Assembly: GCF_029167645.1 (NCBI RefSeq)
Contig: NZ_CP119147.1
Location: forward strand, 2,728,001 to 2,792,000
Length of the DNA stretch: 64,000 nucleotides
Reading direction: 5' to 3'
DNA from: Streptomyces sp. AM 2-1-1
GTDB taxonomy: Bacteria; Actinomycetota; Actinomycetes; Streptomycetales; Streptomycetaceae
Part shown: in pieces, positions 8,325 to 16,684 of the stretch
How the letters are laid out: every line of letters begins with the position of its first letter
Position numbering within the stretch: the stretch's first letter is position 1
Made by a program: the position numbers and the translations under genes
The notes under the pieces: generated by a model
The model's input: only the letters and a program-made list of their open reading frames with translations
Database searches by the model: none
What the model was told of the DNA's origin: nothing

Positions 8325-8578
8325 CGGCCGGTCACCCGCGCCAGACGCCGGTCGAGCTCGAGGTCCAGGTCGTCCTGCTCGGACGGCGTCGGGGCGTACC
8401 CGCTCCACTCCTTCAGCGCCGCCCTGGCCTGCTCCGCCCGCTCGGCCCGCTCCGCCGGCGTCAGCAGTGTTTCCGCCAGCCGCGCCAGGTACGCGCGCAG
8501 CGACAGACCCTCCGCCGCCGCGATCGCGGCCAGCCGGTCCTTGGCTTCCTCGGAGATACGGACATTGGCATCGGACAT
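8321..8578 (-). CDS. VapB-like antitoxin
   Basis: An 85-residue protein whose N-terminus (MSDANVRISEEAKDRLAAIA) resembles a ribbon-helix-helix DNA-binding antitoxin. It is followed by a charged C-terminal segment (residues about 45-80, rich in Glu, Arg and Asp) suited to cover the toxin. The ATG at 8578 is set by AAGGAG 7 nt upstream. The toxin gene overlaps its stop by 4 nt. A perfect 24-bp palindrome 25 bp upstream is the obvious autoregulatory operator. Confidence 0.8.
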   Translation of the reverse strand: MSDANVRISEEAKDRLAAIAAAEGLSLRAYLARLAETLLTPAERAERAEQARAALKEWSGYAPTPSEQDDLDLELDRRLARVTGR

Positions 8579-8603
8579 CGTCGTGCTCCTTCCCACCCAC
8601 CTA

Positions 8604-8627
8604 GGGTACGGGTACGTACCCGTACCC
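8604..8627. promoter_or_regulatory. 24-bp perfect palindrome, probable antitoxin operator
   Basis: GGGTACGGGTAC at 8604-8615 is followed directly by its exact reverse complement to 8627. Each arm itself contains two GGGTAC units, so two dimers could bind side by side. It lies 25-49 bp upstream of the antitoxin start, where a ribbon-helix-helix antitoxin would autorepress. Confidence 0.75.
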
Positions 8628-8777
8628 CTACTTCTGCGGCATCCGGCCAGCCGCTGTGGGGCGGGCCCTGGGCGCCGTGCGGCGGGTGGGTGATGGGGCG
8701 CCGTGCGATCCGTGACCCGGGGTGCGGCCGGCAGCGTTCCTGGCCTGCGGGGCTGCGGGTGGGGAAAGCGTTCCGGC

Positions 8778-10091
8778 TCAGTCCGTCACGTCGATCCGGC
8801 AGCTGTTGGTCTCCACGCCGGCGGCCGTCACCACCTGGACGTCGACCGAGCCCGGCTCGACCTCCACCGGGACGGGCACGGTGAGGACGGTGTCGGTCGG
8901 GTTGGCGAAGCCGCCGGTGACCGGGATCAGCGGCACGTGGACGTGGACCGTCCCTATCCGGACGACGAGCCGGGCCAGTTCGCCGGGGCCGCCCGAGCCG
9001 GGGGGTACGAAGCCCGCGCCGCGGATCTCGATGTCGTCACCGGTACGGACGGGGGCGTCCAGGTCGCCGGCCTCGCGGGCCCGGACGACGGAGTGGACCA
9101 CCGGCCGGCCGCCCTCCGCGTACTTCCCCGCGAAGTAGGTCGCCGCCGAGACCGCCACCAGCAGCGCGAGTCCCCACGGCAGGTCCGGGAGCTGCTCGGG
9201 CCTGCGGGCGAGGCGGACCGCCGCGAAGAGCACGGCGACGCCGCTCACCAGCACGTACTGCACGTCCGTGAAACTGCCGCGCCCGGAGTCGTCGGTCAGC
9301 AGGTCGGCGGCGCGCGGCCGGTCGGCCCGCAGCTTCTGGAGCCGCCGCTCCAGGACGCGTACGGAGACGACCCTGCGGACCACGACGGCGACCGCGCACA
9401 CCAGCGCCAGCACCGTCAGCACTCCCGCCGAGCGCATCAGGTCCAGCCCTTCGACGAGCGCGTCGCGCTCGCCGTGGTCGGAGGCGCCGGCGAGCTGGAG
9501 GGAGAGGACGAGGACGGCGAAGACGGCGAGCAGCACCCAGACGGCGGCGACGGTCCGCGAGGTGGAGAGCCGGTTGTCCTCGCCGATGAGCGGGGCGAGC
9601 AGACCGCCGCGCGCCCGGTGGTACGAGGCGGCGACGGCGAGCAGCGCCGCGGTCACCGCTCCGGCGATCAGCCCGGCGGTCCGGGCGGTGGACCAGCCGG
9701 CCCCCACGGCGGTGGCCGTCTCCCCGAGGACGAGCACGACGAGGGCGCCCGCGAGGACCACCAGGGTCCGCTGCCGTACCTGGTGGAGCCAGGCGTCCCC
9801 GGCCTCCCGGCCGCGGTCGGCGACCGCCCGGGCGGAACCGGTGAGCTCGTCGGAGACCCACTGCCGGGAGGCCGAGGGCGACTGGGCCACCCCGGCGGGC
9901 AACCCCTTGCCGGCGGCGAACGCGTCCCGTTGTGCGAGGAAGGCGGCGACCGCGCGCCGGTGTCCCTCGTGTGCTCCGTGCGGGCAGTCGCCGCACGTAC
10001 AGCCCCCGCCGTGCGCCCTGCCGGGCCTCGCCTCGTCCAACGCCACGACGTACGCCGCCCTTTCCCGCCCCGGTGGAACCAACTCACCCAC
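8778..10091 (-). CDS. Unknown multi-pass membrane protein with Cys-rich N-terminus
   Basis: A 437-residue protein that I do not assign to a named family. The GTG at 10091 is chosen for AGGGA 6 nt upstream. Near the N-terminus is a short Cys/His cluster, CTCGDCPHGAHEGHRR, that could bind metal. Hydrophobic helices follow: a pair around residues 105-150, a pair around 180-265, and a pair around 310-345. After the last helix a soluble domain (about 360-437) contains GDDIEIRGAGFVPPG, similar in feel to IPT/TIG beta-sandwich domains. It ends upstream of the VapBC operator and is divergent from nothing obvious. Confidence 0.75.
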   Translation of the reverse strand: MGELVPPGRERAAYVVALDEARPGRAHGGGCTCGDCPHGAHEGHRRAVAAFLAQRDAFAAGKGLPAGVAQSPSASRQWVSDELTGSARAVADRGREAGDAWLHQVRQRTLVVLAGALVVLVLGETATAVGAGWSTARTAGLIAGAVTAALLAVAASYHRARGGLLAPLIGEDNRLSTSRTVAAVWVLLAVFAVLVLSLQLAGASDHGERDALVEGLDLMRSAGVLTVLALVCAVAVVVRRVVSVRVLERRLQKLRADRPRAADLLTDDSGRGSFTDVQYVLVSGVAVLFAAVRLARRPEQLPDLPWGLALLVAVSAATYFAGKYAEGGRPVVHSVVRAREAGDLDAPVRTGDDIEIRGAGFVPPGSGGPGELARLVVRIGTVHVHVPLIPVTGGFANPTDTVLTVPVPVEVEPGSVDVQVVTAAGVETNSCRIDVTD

Positions 10092-10194
10092 GATGTCCCT
10101 GGATTGTGCCGTACCGGACGCCGCTCGGCCGCATCGGGTTTGCCGGGTGACCGATCCGGGCAACGGCGATCGTGCCGGGGAGGTCCGGACGCGG

Positions 10195-10231
10195 CGATGC
10201 CGCCGCTCCCACGGGGGGTGCGGCGGCATCG
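10195..10231 (-). terminator. guaA terminator hairpin
   Basis: CGATGCCGCCGC (10195-10206) pairs perfectly with GCGGCGGCATCG (10220-10231) across a 13-nt loop. It lies 18 nt beyond the guaA stop on the reverse strand. Confidence 0.7.
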
Positions 10232-10248
10232 TCAGGGACCCGGGAGGA

Positions 10249-11844
10249 CTACTCCCACTCGATGGTCCCCGGCGGCTTGCTCGTCACGTCGAGGACGACG
10301 CGGTTGACGTCGGCGACCTCGTTGGTGATGCGGGTGGAGATCTTCGCCAGCGTCTCGTACGGCAGGCGCGACCAGTCGGCCGTCATGGCGTCCTCGGAGG
10401 AGACCGGGCGCAGCACGATCGGGTGGCCGTAGGTGCGGCCGTCGCCCTGGACGCCGACCGAGCGGACGTCGGCGAGGAGGACCACCGGGCACTGCCAGAT
10501 CTCGCGGTCGAGACCGGCCGCCGTCAGCTCCTCGCGGGCGATGGCGTCGGCCTCGCGCAGGAGGTCGAGGCGCTCCTTGGTGACGTCGCCGACGATGCGG
10601 ATGCCGAGGCCGGGGCCGGGGAACGGCTGGCGCTGGACGATCTCCTCCGGCAGGCCGAGCTCCTGCCCGACCATCCGGACCTCGTCCTTGAAGAGCTGGC
10701 GCAGCGGCTCGATGAGCTCGAACTCGATGTCGTCGGGGAGACCGCCGACGTTGTGGTGGGACTTGATGTTGGCGGTGCCGGTGCCGCCGCCGGACTCGAC
10801 GACGTCCGGGTAGAGGGTGCCCTGCACGAGGAAGGCGACCTGCTCGCCGTCGGCAGCGCCCTCGGCGACGATCTCGGCCTGCGCCTGCTCGAAGACGCGG
10901 ATGAACTCGCGGCCGATGATCTTGCGCTTCTGCTCCGGGTCGGAGACTCCGGCGAGCGCGTCGAGGAAGCGCTTCTCGGCGTCGACGACCTTCAGCTGGA
11001 CGCCGGTGGCGGCCACGAAGTCCTTCTCGACCTGCTCGGTCTCGCCCTTGCGCATCAGACCGTGGTCGACGTAGACGCAGGTCAGCTGCGAGCCGATGGC
11101 CTTCTGCACGAGGGCCGCGGCAACCGCGGAGTCCACGCCGCCGGAGAGGCCGCAGATGGCGCGCTTGGTGCCGACCTGCTCGCGGATGAGTGCGACCTGC
11201 TCGTCGACGACGTTGGTCGTCGTCCAGGTCGGCTCGATGCCGGCGCCCCGGTAGAGGAAGTGCTCCAGGACCTGCTGCCCGTGGGTCGAGTGCATGACCT
11301 CGGGGTGGTACTGGACGCCGTAGAGCTTCTTCTCGTCGTTCTCGAAGGCGGCGACGGGGACGACGTCGGTGGACGCGGTCACGGTGAAGCCCTCGGGGGC
11401 GGCGGAGCAGGCGTCACCGTGCGACATCCACACGGCCTGCTCGTCGGGCGTGCCCTCGAAGAGGGTGGAGCCCGACTTGCTGACGGTCAGCGGGGTGCGG
11501 CCGTACTCGCGGGCGCCGTTGTCGTCGACGGTGCCGCCGAGCGTGGTCGCCATCAGCTGGAAGCCGTAACACATGCCGAAGACCGGCACCCCGGCCTCGA
11601 ACAGCGAACGGTCGATCGAGGGCGCCCCCTCCGCGTACACCGAGGACGGACCGCCGGACAGGATGATCGCGCGCGGGTTCTTGGCCAGCATCTCGGCCAC
11701 CGGCATGGTGGACGGCACGATCTCGCTGTAGACCCGGGCCTCGCGGACGCGGCGGGCGATGAGCTGGGCGTACTGCGCGCCGAAGTCGACGACGAGAACC
11801 ACGTCGGTGGTCATGTCGGGGGCGGCGGGGGGTGCTGCTGGCAC
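10249..11844 (-). CDS. guaA: GMP synthase (glutamine-hydrolysing)
   Basis: A 531-residue enzyme that aminates XMP to GMP with glutamine and ATP, the last step of GMP synthesis. The class I amidotransferase domain (about 15-205) carries nucleophile Cys92 in GMCYGFQ and the His-Pro-Glu of YGVQYHPEV. The ATP pyrophosphatase domain begins with the P-loop [11 protein letters not shown], and the C-terminal dimerisation domain ends in KPPGTIEWE. The GTG at 11844 has GGAAGG 7 nt upstream; the Met ten codons later is less well placed. The matching guaB and guaB3 genes lie at 28588-31358. Confidence 0.97.
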   Translation of the reverse strand: MPAAPPAAPDMTTDVVLVVDFGAQYAQLIARRVREARVYSEIVPSTMPVAEMLAKNPRAIILSGGPSSVYAEGAPSIDRSLFEAGVPVFGMCYGFQLMATTLGGTVDDNGAREYGRTPLTVSKSGSTLFEGTPDEQAVWMSHGDACSAAPEGFTVTASTDVVPVAAFENDEKKLYGVQYHPEVMHSTHGQQVLEHFLYRGAGIEPTWTTTNVVDEQVALIREQVGTKRAICGLSGGVDSAVAAALVQKAIGSQLTCVYVDHGLMRKGETEQVEKDFVAATGVQLKVVDAEKRFLDALAGVSDPEQKRKIIGREFIRVFEQAQAEIVAEGAADGEQVAFLVQGTLYPDVVESGGGTGTANIKSHHNVGGLPDDIEFELIEPLRQLFKDEVRMVGQELGLPEEIVQRQPFPGPGLGIRIVGDVTKERLDLLREADAIAREELTAAGLDREIWQCPVVLLADVRSVGVQGDGRTYGHPIVLRPVSSEDAMTADWSRLPYETLAKISTRITNEVADVNRVVLDVTSKPPGTIEWE

Positions 11845-11975
11845 GAGGCGGCCTTCCGGCGGTGAGAGGGGTCGGTCCTTCCATGCTACCGGCCTCGTCG
11901 AAGAGCCTTCCTCCTCCCGTTCCCGCCGCCGTCTCACCATCCGGGCTCCCGTGCGGGTGCGGCACGGGGCGGGTC

Positions 11976-12040
11976 CATACTGGCTGCCATGCGTCAGCAC
12001 ACGATCTCCGTCTTTACCTATGGCACCCGGCCCGCCGGGT
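11976..12040 (+). promoter_or_regulatory. Leader promoter and pause hairpin before chorismate mutase
   Basis: CATACT at 11976-11981 resembles a -10 element and would place the transcription start at or next to the ATG at 11989, giving a leaderless leader peptide. Downstream, ACCCGG (12025-12030) and CCGGGT (12035-12040) form a small hairpin. CGGCCC inside it (12028-12033) can instead pair with GGGCCG at 12091-12096, which would break the terminator. Confidence 0.4.
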
Positions 12041-12060
12041 GTCATGGTCGTGCTGCTTGA
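11989..12060 (+). CDS. Candidate attenuator leader peptide
   Basis: A 23-codon open frame ([20 protein letters not shown] and three more residues) precedes the chorismate mutase gene. It contains TTT (Phe) and TAT (Tyr) two codons apart at 12013-12021; both codons are rarely used in such DNA, where TTC and TAC dominate. A strong terminator hairpin starts 23 nt after its stop. Chorismate mutase commits chorismate to Phe and Tyr, so ribosome stalling at these codons would be a sensible sensor. There is no Shine-Dalgarno; the frame may be leaderless. Confidence 0.5.
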   Translation: MRQHTISVFTYGTRPAGCHGRAA

Positions 12061-12082
12061 GCAACTGACGAGCACCCTTCCG

Positions 12083-12112
12083 GACGCCCCGGGCCGACAG
12101 GCCCGGGGCGTC
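12083..12112 (+). terminator. Strong hairpin inside the chorismate mutase leader (attenuator)
   Basis: GACGCCCCGGGCC (12083-12095) pairs perfectly with GGCCCGGGGCGTC (12100-12112) across the loop GACA, followed by TTGGCGTT. No gene ends here: guaA and the mutase gene diverge. The hairpin must therefore lie in the mutase leader transcript, as an attenuator would. Confidence 0.65.
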
Positions 12113-12165
12113 TTGGCGTTCGGGGGCCGTCGGCCGGGGCCCGTACCCCGATCAGGAGTCCGACC

Positions 12166-12501
12166 ATGACCCTCACCACCACCCCGGCCACCACCCCCAC
12201 CGCGAAGACGACGGCCATGAAGACCGCGACCGAGGCGACCGGCGCGCGCACCGAGGAGGCCGCCGAGCTGATCGGGGGCGCCCGCGAGCGGATCGACGCC
12301 CTGGACGACCGGATCATCGGTCTCGTGCAGGAGCGGATGGCGGTGTCCGCGGTCATCCAGGAGGCGCGGATCACCTCAGGGGGCCGCCGGGTGAACCTCT
12401 CCCGCGAGATGGAGGTGCTCGGCCGCTTCCGCGACGCGCTCGGGAAGCCCGGCACCCCGCTCGCGATGACGCTGCTGGAACTCTGCCGCGGCCGGGTGTG
12501 A
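12166..12501 (+). CDS. Chorismate mutase (AroQ type)
   Basis: A 111-residue protein whose last 75 residues match the AroQ chorismate mutase helix pattern: [22 protein letters not shown], the basic [19 protein letters not shown] stretch and a C-terminal helix. It would convert chorismate to prephenate for phenylalanine and tyrosine synthesis in the cytoplasm. The first 35 residues are Thr/Ala-rich and probably disordered. The ATG at 12166 was taken, and AGGAG at 12154-12158 gives a suitable ribosome binding site. The gene stands alone behind a leader with a hairpin, so attenuation is likely. Confidence 0.85.
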   Translation: MTLTTTPATTPTAKTTAMKTATEATGARTEEAAELIGGARERIDALDDRIIGLVQERMAVSAVIQEARITSGGRRVNLSREMEVLGRFRDALGKPGTPLAMTLLELCRGRV

Positions 12502-12849
12502 CCCCGGCGCGGTGCCGGGGTGCGGAGCGCGCCCGCGCGGCCGCACCCCGTTCGGGCCCGGTCTCACCCGTACGGAGGGTGACCGGGCCGGGGCGGCCCT
12601 CGCCGTCCGGGGTGTCCGCGCCGGCCGGGGGCGGCATCGGCAGGACGGCGCGGGGCCCCGTCGGGACGTGTGACGTGTCCCGGGTGCGTCGTGGGACCGC
12701 GTTCCGGCGTTGGTGACCGGCCGGCGAGGGACAGCAGCCCGGTCACCCCGAGGGGGGCCGGCTCCGGGCACGCCCGGGGCCGGCCCCCACCCGCTTCCAC
12801 GCCCACGGCTCCGGGCCCCGGCCTCTCGGAGAAGCCGGGACCCCGTTGC
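12502..12849. other. 348-bp convergent intergenic region with terminator
   Basis: No gene is seen between the convergent chorismate mutase and GMC oxidoreductase genes. A large hairpin occupies 12753-12788: a GGGGGCCGGC arm followed by TCCGGGC pairs with GCCCGGGGCCGGCCCCC with one G-T wobble. It would terminate transcription from either side. Confidence 0.7.
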
Positions 12850-14742
12850 TCAGACCTTCGGCGGTACGGCCGGGATGCCCAGGAACGGCAGCCGCAGCGC
12901 GCCGAACGCCTCCTGGGGGACCACCGGGGCGGCCGGCTTCACCGCCGCCAGCCGCTCGTACGCCGCACCCTGGGCGGGTCGCGGGTCCGGCTCCCCCTTG
13001 TTGGGCCAGAAGGACATGGCCCGCTCGGCCTGTGCGGTGATCGTCAGCGACGGGTTGACGCCGAGGTTGGCGGAGACCGCCGAACCGTCGACGACCGAGA
13101 TGCCGGGGTGGCCGTGCAGCCGGTGGTACGGGTCGATGACGCCCTCGCCCGCGCTCGCCCCGATCGGGCAGCCGCCGAGGAAGTGGGCGGTGAGCGGGGT
13201 GCCCATCAGCTCGCCGATGTTGGAGCCGGCGAATCCGTTGATCTCCGCCGCGAGCAGCGAGGCGGCCCGGGTGGCTTCCGCGATCTGCGTCGGGTTCGGG
13301 GCGCCGTGGCCCTGCCGGGCGGTGAGCAGGCCCTTGCCGAGGCCGCTCGGCTTGCGGTAGGCGGTCAGCGAGTTGTCGAGCGACTGCATGACGAGCCCGA
13401 TGATGGTCCGCTCCGACCACTTGCGGTTGGAGAGCGAGCGGACCGCGAGCGCCGGGTGCTTGACGACGCTGCCGAACCAGGCCAGGACCCGCCGCCGGGC
13501 GTACGGCACCTGGAGGATGGTGAGGCCACCCATGGCGTTGGAGCCCTTGCCGTAGCGGACGGGCTCGATGTGGGTGCTGGCGTCCGGGTGGATCGACGAG
13601 GTGATGGCGACGCCCTTGGTGAAGTCGGGCTTCGTGCCGTGCCGTCGGCGGTAGCGCCGGTCGCTGGTCTGCGCCCCGACCAGCCCCTCGGAGTTGGTAC
13701 GGGTCAGTTCGCCGAGGCGGTCCGAGAGCCGGGGCAGCCGCCCCTCGTCCTTCATCCGGTGCAGCAGGGTCTGGGTGCCGTACGTGCCCGCCGCGACCAC
13801 CACGTGACGGGCCCGGAGCGTCCGGGGCTTCGCCCTGCGGCGGTGGGTGGGGACGATCTCGACGCGGTGGCCGCCTCCCGGTGAGGCCGGGTCCTCGGTG
13901 ACGGAGACCACGGTGGTCATGGGGTGGACGACCGCACCGGCCTTCTCGGCGAGGTGGAGGTAGTTCTCGGTGAGGGTGTTCTTCGCTCCGTGGCGGCAGC
14001 CGGTCATGCAGGCGCCGCACTCGGTGCAGGCCTTGCGGTCGGGCCCGGCGCCGCCGAAGTACGGGTCGGCGACCGTGCCGCCGGGCTCCGCCTTCGCGGT
14101 GCCGTCGGCGTCCCGGCCGTCGCCGAAGAACACCCCGACCGGCGCCAGGTGGAAGGTGTCGCCGACGCCCATCGCCTCGGCGGCCGCCTTGAGGTGCTGG
14201 TCGGAGGGGGTGATCGTCGGGTTGAGCCGGACCCCGAGCATGCGGGTCGCCTGGTCGTAGTAGGGCCGCAGCTCCTCCTGCCAGTCGGTGATGCCGGCCC
14301 ACTGGCGGTCCTCGAAGAAGGCCGCGGGCGGGACGTACAGCGTGTTCGCGTAGTTCAGCGAGCCGCCGCCGACGCCGGCGCCGGCCAGCACCATGACCTT
14401 GCCGAGGAGGTGCACCCGCTGGATGCCGTAGAGGCCGAGGGCGGGGGCCCAGAGGTAGTTCTTCAGGTCCCAGGAGGTCTTGGGGAGCGTCTGGGGGGTG
14501 AAGCGGCGGCCCGCCTCCAGGACACCGACCCGGTACCCCTTCTCGGTCAGCCGGAGCGCCGAGACCGCGCCGCCGAAGCCCGAGCCGACGACCAGCACGT
14601 CGTAGTCGAAGGCGGTGTCGTCGGTGACCGGCGCATCGGCGACCGGCTCACCGGCGGCCGTCCCGCCGGTGACCGGCGCACCGGTGACCGGCGCACCGGT
14701 GACCGGGAGGTCCCGGTTCGGGGCATGGCTGTCCTCGGGCAT
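12850..14742 (-). CDS. GMC-type oxidoreductase (cholesterol-oxidase-like) with Cys cluster
   Basis: A 630-residue flavoprotein. After a repetitive leader (PVTG repeated, residues 13-40) comes the FAD-binding motif VVGSGFGGA (G53, G55, G58) and the AGAGVGGGSLNYAN block typical of cholesterol-oxidase-like GMC enzymes. Residues 239-249 hold CTECGACMTGC, a CX2CX2CX3C set resembling a ferredoxin cluster ligand pattern, which is unusual for GMC oxidases. The C-terminal GMC block ends with VDGSAVSANLGVNPSLTITAQAERAM. It probably oxidises a hydrophobic alcohol or sterol; the substrate is unknown. The dehydrogenase at 14855 is directly upstream on the same strand. Confidence 0.85.
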   Translation of the reverse strand: MPEDSHAPNRDLPVTGAPVTGAPVTGGTAAGEPVADAPVTDDTAFDYDVLVVGSGFGGAVSALRLTEKGYRVGVLEAGRRFTPQTLPKTSWDLKNYLWAPALGLYGIQRVHLLGKVMVLAGAGVGGGSLNYANTLYVPPAAFFEDRQWAGITDWQEELRPYYDQATRMLGVRLNPTITPSDQHLKAAAEAMGVGDTFHLAPVGVFFGDGRDADGTAKAEPGGTVADPYFGGAGPDRKACTECGACMTGCRHGAKNTLTENYLHLAEKAGAVVHPMTTVVSVTEDPASPGGGHRVEIVPTHRRRAKPRTLRARHVVVAAGTYGTQTLLHRMKDEGRLPRLSDRLGELTRTNSEGLVGAQTSDRRYRRRHGTKPDFTKGVAITSSIHPDASTHIEPVRYGKGSNAMGGLTILQVPYARRRVLAWFGSVVKHPALAVRSLSNRKWSERTIIGLVMQSLDNSLTAYRKPSGLGKGLLTARQGHGAPNPTQIAEATRAASLLAAEINGFAGSNIGELMGTPLTAHFLGGCPIGASAGEGVIDPYHRLHGHPGISVVDGSAVSANLGVNPSLTITAQAERAMSFWPNKGEPDPRPAQGAAYERLAAVKPAAPVVPQEAFGALRLPFLGIPAVPPKV

Positions 14743-14854
14743 GGCTCTCCTCGTTCTCGTCGCTGCGTCGTTCCCGCCGCCCGCGCCCTCGCGGTGCCGC
14801 GCGGCGCGGGCGGCGGTCGGGACCTGCTGGTCGTCGTGGACGGCGGCGCGCGGG

Positions 14855-16492
14855 TCAGCGCAGCCGGAACGCCTTCATCACCTTCAGGCTGCTGCTCATG
14901 AACGCCGCGTACTTCTCGTCGTCCATGCCGAACGACGGGGCGAGCGGGATGAGCCGCTGCTGGGCGACGGTCTGGGCCTCGGTGTATTTGAGGATGCCCT
15001 CGGAGCCGTGGCGGCGGCCGAGACCTGAGTCCTTCATGCCGCCCATCGGGGACTGCACGCTGCCGTAGGCGGGGGCGTACCCCTCGTTGATGTTGACGGT
15101 GCCGGTGCGCAGCCGGGCGGCGACCTGGTGGCCGCGACGGCCGTCCTTGGTCCAGACGCTCGCGTTGAGACCGTACGGGGTGGCGTTGGCGAGCTCCACC
15201 GCCTCGTCCTCGTCGCGGAAGCGGTAGACCGAGACGACCGGGCCGAAGGTCTCCTGGGTGCAGACCTCCATCGGCGCCTCGACGCCGTCGAGGATGGTCG
15301 GCTCGTAGAAGAGCGGGCCGATGTCGGGGCGCGCCCGGCCGCCCGCGACGAGGGTGGCGCCCTTGGCGACGGCCTCGTCCACGTGCCGGACGACGGCCTC
15401 CAGCTGGCGTTCCCCGGCGAGCGAACCCATGTCGGCGCCGTAGGTGAGGGAGCCGCCGAGCCGCATCGCCCTGGTGCGGGCGGCGAACCGGGCCAGGAAG
15501 TCGTCGGCGACGGACTCGTGGACGTAGAGCCGTTCGATGGAGATGCAGAGCTGCCCGGCGGAGGAGAAGCAGGCGCGGACGGCGCCGGCGGCGGCCTTCT
15601 CGACGTCCGCGTCGGCGAGCACCAGCATGGCGTTCTTGCCGCCGAGCTCCAGCGAGACGCCGACGAGCCGGGCCGCCGCGCCTTGTGCGACCTCCCGGCC
15701 GGTGCGGGTGGAGCCGGTGAAGGAGACGTAGTCGGCGCGCTGCACGACCTCCGGGCCGACGACCGGTCCCTCGCCGAGCACCACCTGGAAGACCTCGGCG
15801 GGGAGGCCGGCCTCGATCAGCAGGTCACGGGCCCAGAGCGCGGTCAGCGCGGTCTCGGTGTCGGGCTTCATCACCACGGCGTTGCCGGCGACGAAGGCGG
15901 GCAGCGCGTCGCCGACGGAGAGCTCCAGCGGGTAGTTCCAGGGGGCGATCTGGCCGATGACCCCGCGCGGCTGGCGCAGTTCGGTGACCTTGGTGAGGGT
16001 CGGTACGACCCCGGTGTGCCGCTTCGGGCGCAGGTAGGCGGGGGCCTTGCGCCCGTAGTGGCGGGAGGCGACGGCGACCGCCAGCACCTCCTCGTGGGCG
16101 TGCAGCCGGGCCTTGCCGGTCTCCAGCTGGATGAGGTCGAGCACCTCGGCCTGGCGCTGGAGGACGAGGTCGTGGAAGCGGAGCAGGACGGCGGCCCGGG
16201 TGCGTACCGGGGTGGCGGCCCAGACGGGCTGGGCGGCGCGGGCCCGTTCGAAGGCGGTAGCCACGTCCTCGGGGGTGGACTCCGGCAGGTCGGCCAGCTT
16301 CTCGCCGGTCAGCGGGGTGTGGTTGGCGGTCCGTCCGGATCCGACGACTCCGCGGACCAGCCGGGCGACCAGGTCGGGGGTGACCACGTCGGCCGCCGTG
16401 CGCGCGCCCGCGGGGGCCGCCGCGACCGGATTGGTGCCCGCCGCCGCCCGCGCTCCGGCCGCCTGTGTTTCCGTTGCCTGCGAGTCCGTCAT
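14855..16492 (-). CDS. Succinate-semialdehyde dehydrogenase (NAD(P)+)
   Basis: A 545-residue aldehyde dehydrogenase. Residues 184-188 are PWNYP, Glu282 lies in LELGGKNAM, and catalytic Cys316 lies in SSAGQLCISIERLYV. The C-terminal TVNINEGYAPAYGSVQSPMGGMKDSG block fits the GabD2-type succinate-semialdehyde dehydrogenase group, which oxidises the semialdehyde to succinate. The first 40 residues are an Ala/Thr-rich extension with little conservation. The ATG at 16492 begins MTDSQATETQ. It is probably co-transcribed with the GMC oxidoreductase 112 nt downstream, suggesting alcohol then aldehyde oxidation, but the physiological substrate is inference. Confidence 0.85.
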   Translation of the reverse strand: MTDSQATETQAAGARAAAGTNPVAAAPAGARTAADVVTPDLVARLVRGVVGSGRTANHTPLTGEKLADLPESTPEDVATAFERARAAQPVWAATPVRTRAAVLLRFHDLVLQRQAEVLDLIQLETGKARLHAHEEVLAVAVASRHYGRKAPAYLRPKRHTGVVPTLTKVTELRQPRGVIGQIAPWNYPLELSVGDALPAFVAGNAVVMKPDTETALTALWARDLLIEAGLPAEVFQVVLGEGPVVGPEVVQRADYVSFTGSTRTGREVAQGAAARLVGVSLELGGKNAMLVLADADVEKAAAGAVRACFSSAGQLCISIERLYVHESVADDFLARFAARTRAMRLGGSLTYGADMGSLAGERQLEAVVRHVDEAVAKGATLVAGGRARPDIGPLFYEPTILDGVEAPMEVCTQETFGPVVSVYRFRDEDEAVELANATPYGLNASVWTKDGRRGHQVAARLRTGTVNINEGYAPAYGSVQSPMGGMKDSGLGRRHGSEGILKYTEAQTVAQQRLIPLAPSFGMDDEKYAAFMSSSLKVMKAFRLR

Positions 16493-16523
16493 GAGGCCGA
16501 GGGTAAGTGCACCGGCGGCCTTT

Positions 16524-16600
16524 GGGTACCCGTGGGTAACGGCCTTTTCACACTCCTCCCATGCAGCCAGTGATCGCTGGCGACATAACCGCTGATCAGC
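16524..16600. promoter_or_regulatory. Palindrome cluster upstream of the dehydrogenase
   Basis: Three symmetric elements lie upstream of the gene starting at 16492: TACCCGTGGGTA at 16527-16538 (overlapping GGGTACCC at 16524-16531), CCAGTGATCGCTGG at 16568-16581, and GCTGATCAGC at 16591-16600. They are plausible operators for an unknown regulator. Confidence 0.4.
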
Positions 16601-16631
16601 TCCGTTCCGGATGCGAAAGCGAAAATCCGGG

Positions 16632-16661
16632 GCGGGGGCCCTGTCGGCGCGCAGCCCCCGC
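16632..16661 (-). terminator. Hairpin after the first Ser/Thr kinase gene
   Basis: GCGGGGGC (16632-16639) pairs with GCCCCCGC (16654-16661) a short way beyond the kinase stop at 16685 on the reverse strand. Confidence 0.5.
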
Positions 16662-16684
16662 GCCCGCCGTGGGCCGCTCCCGTC

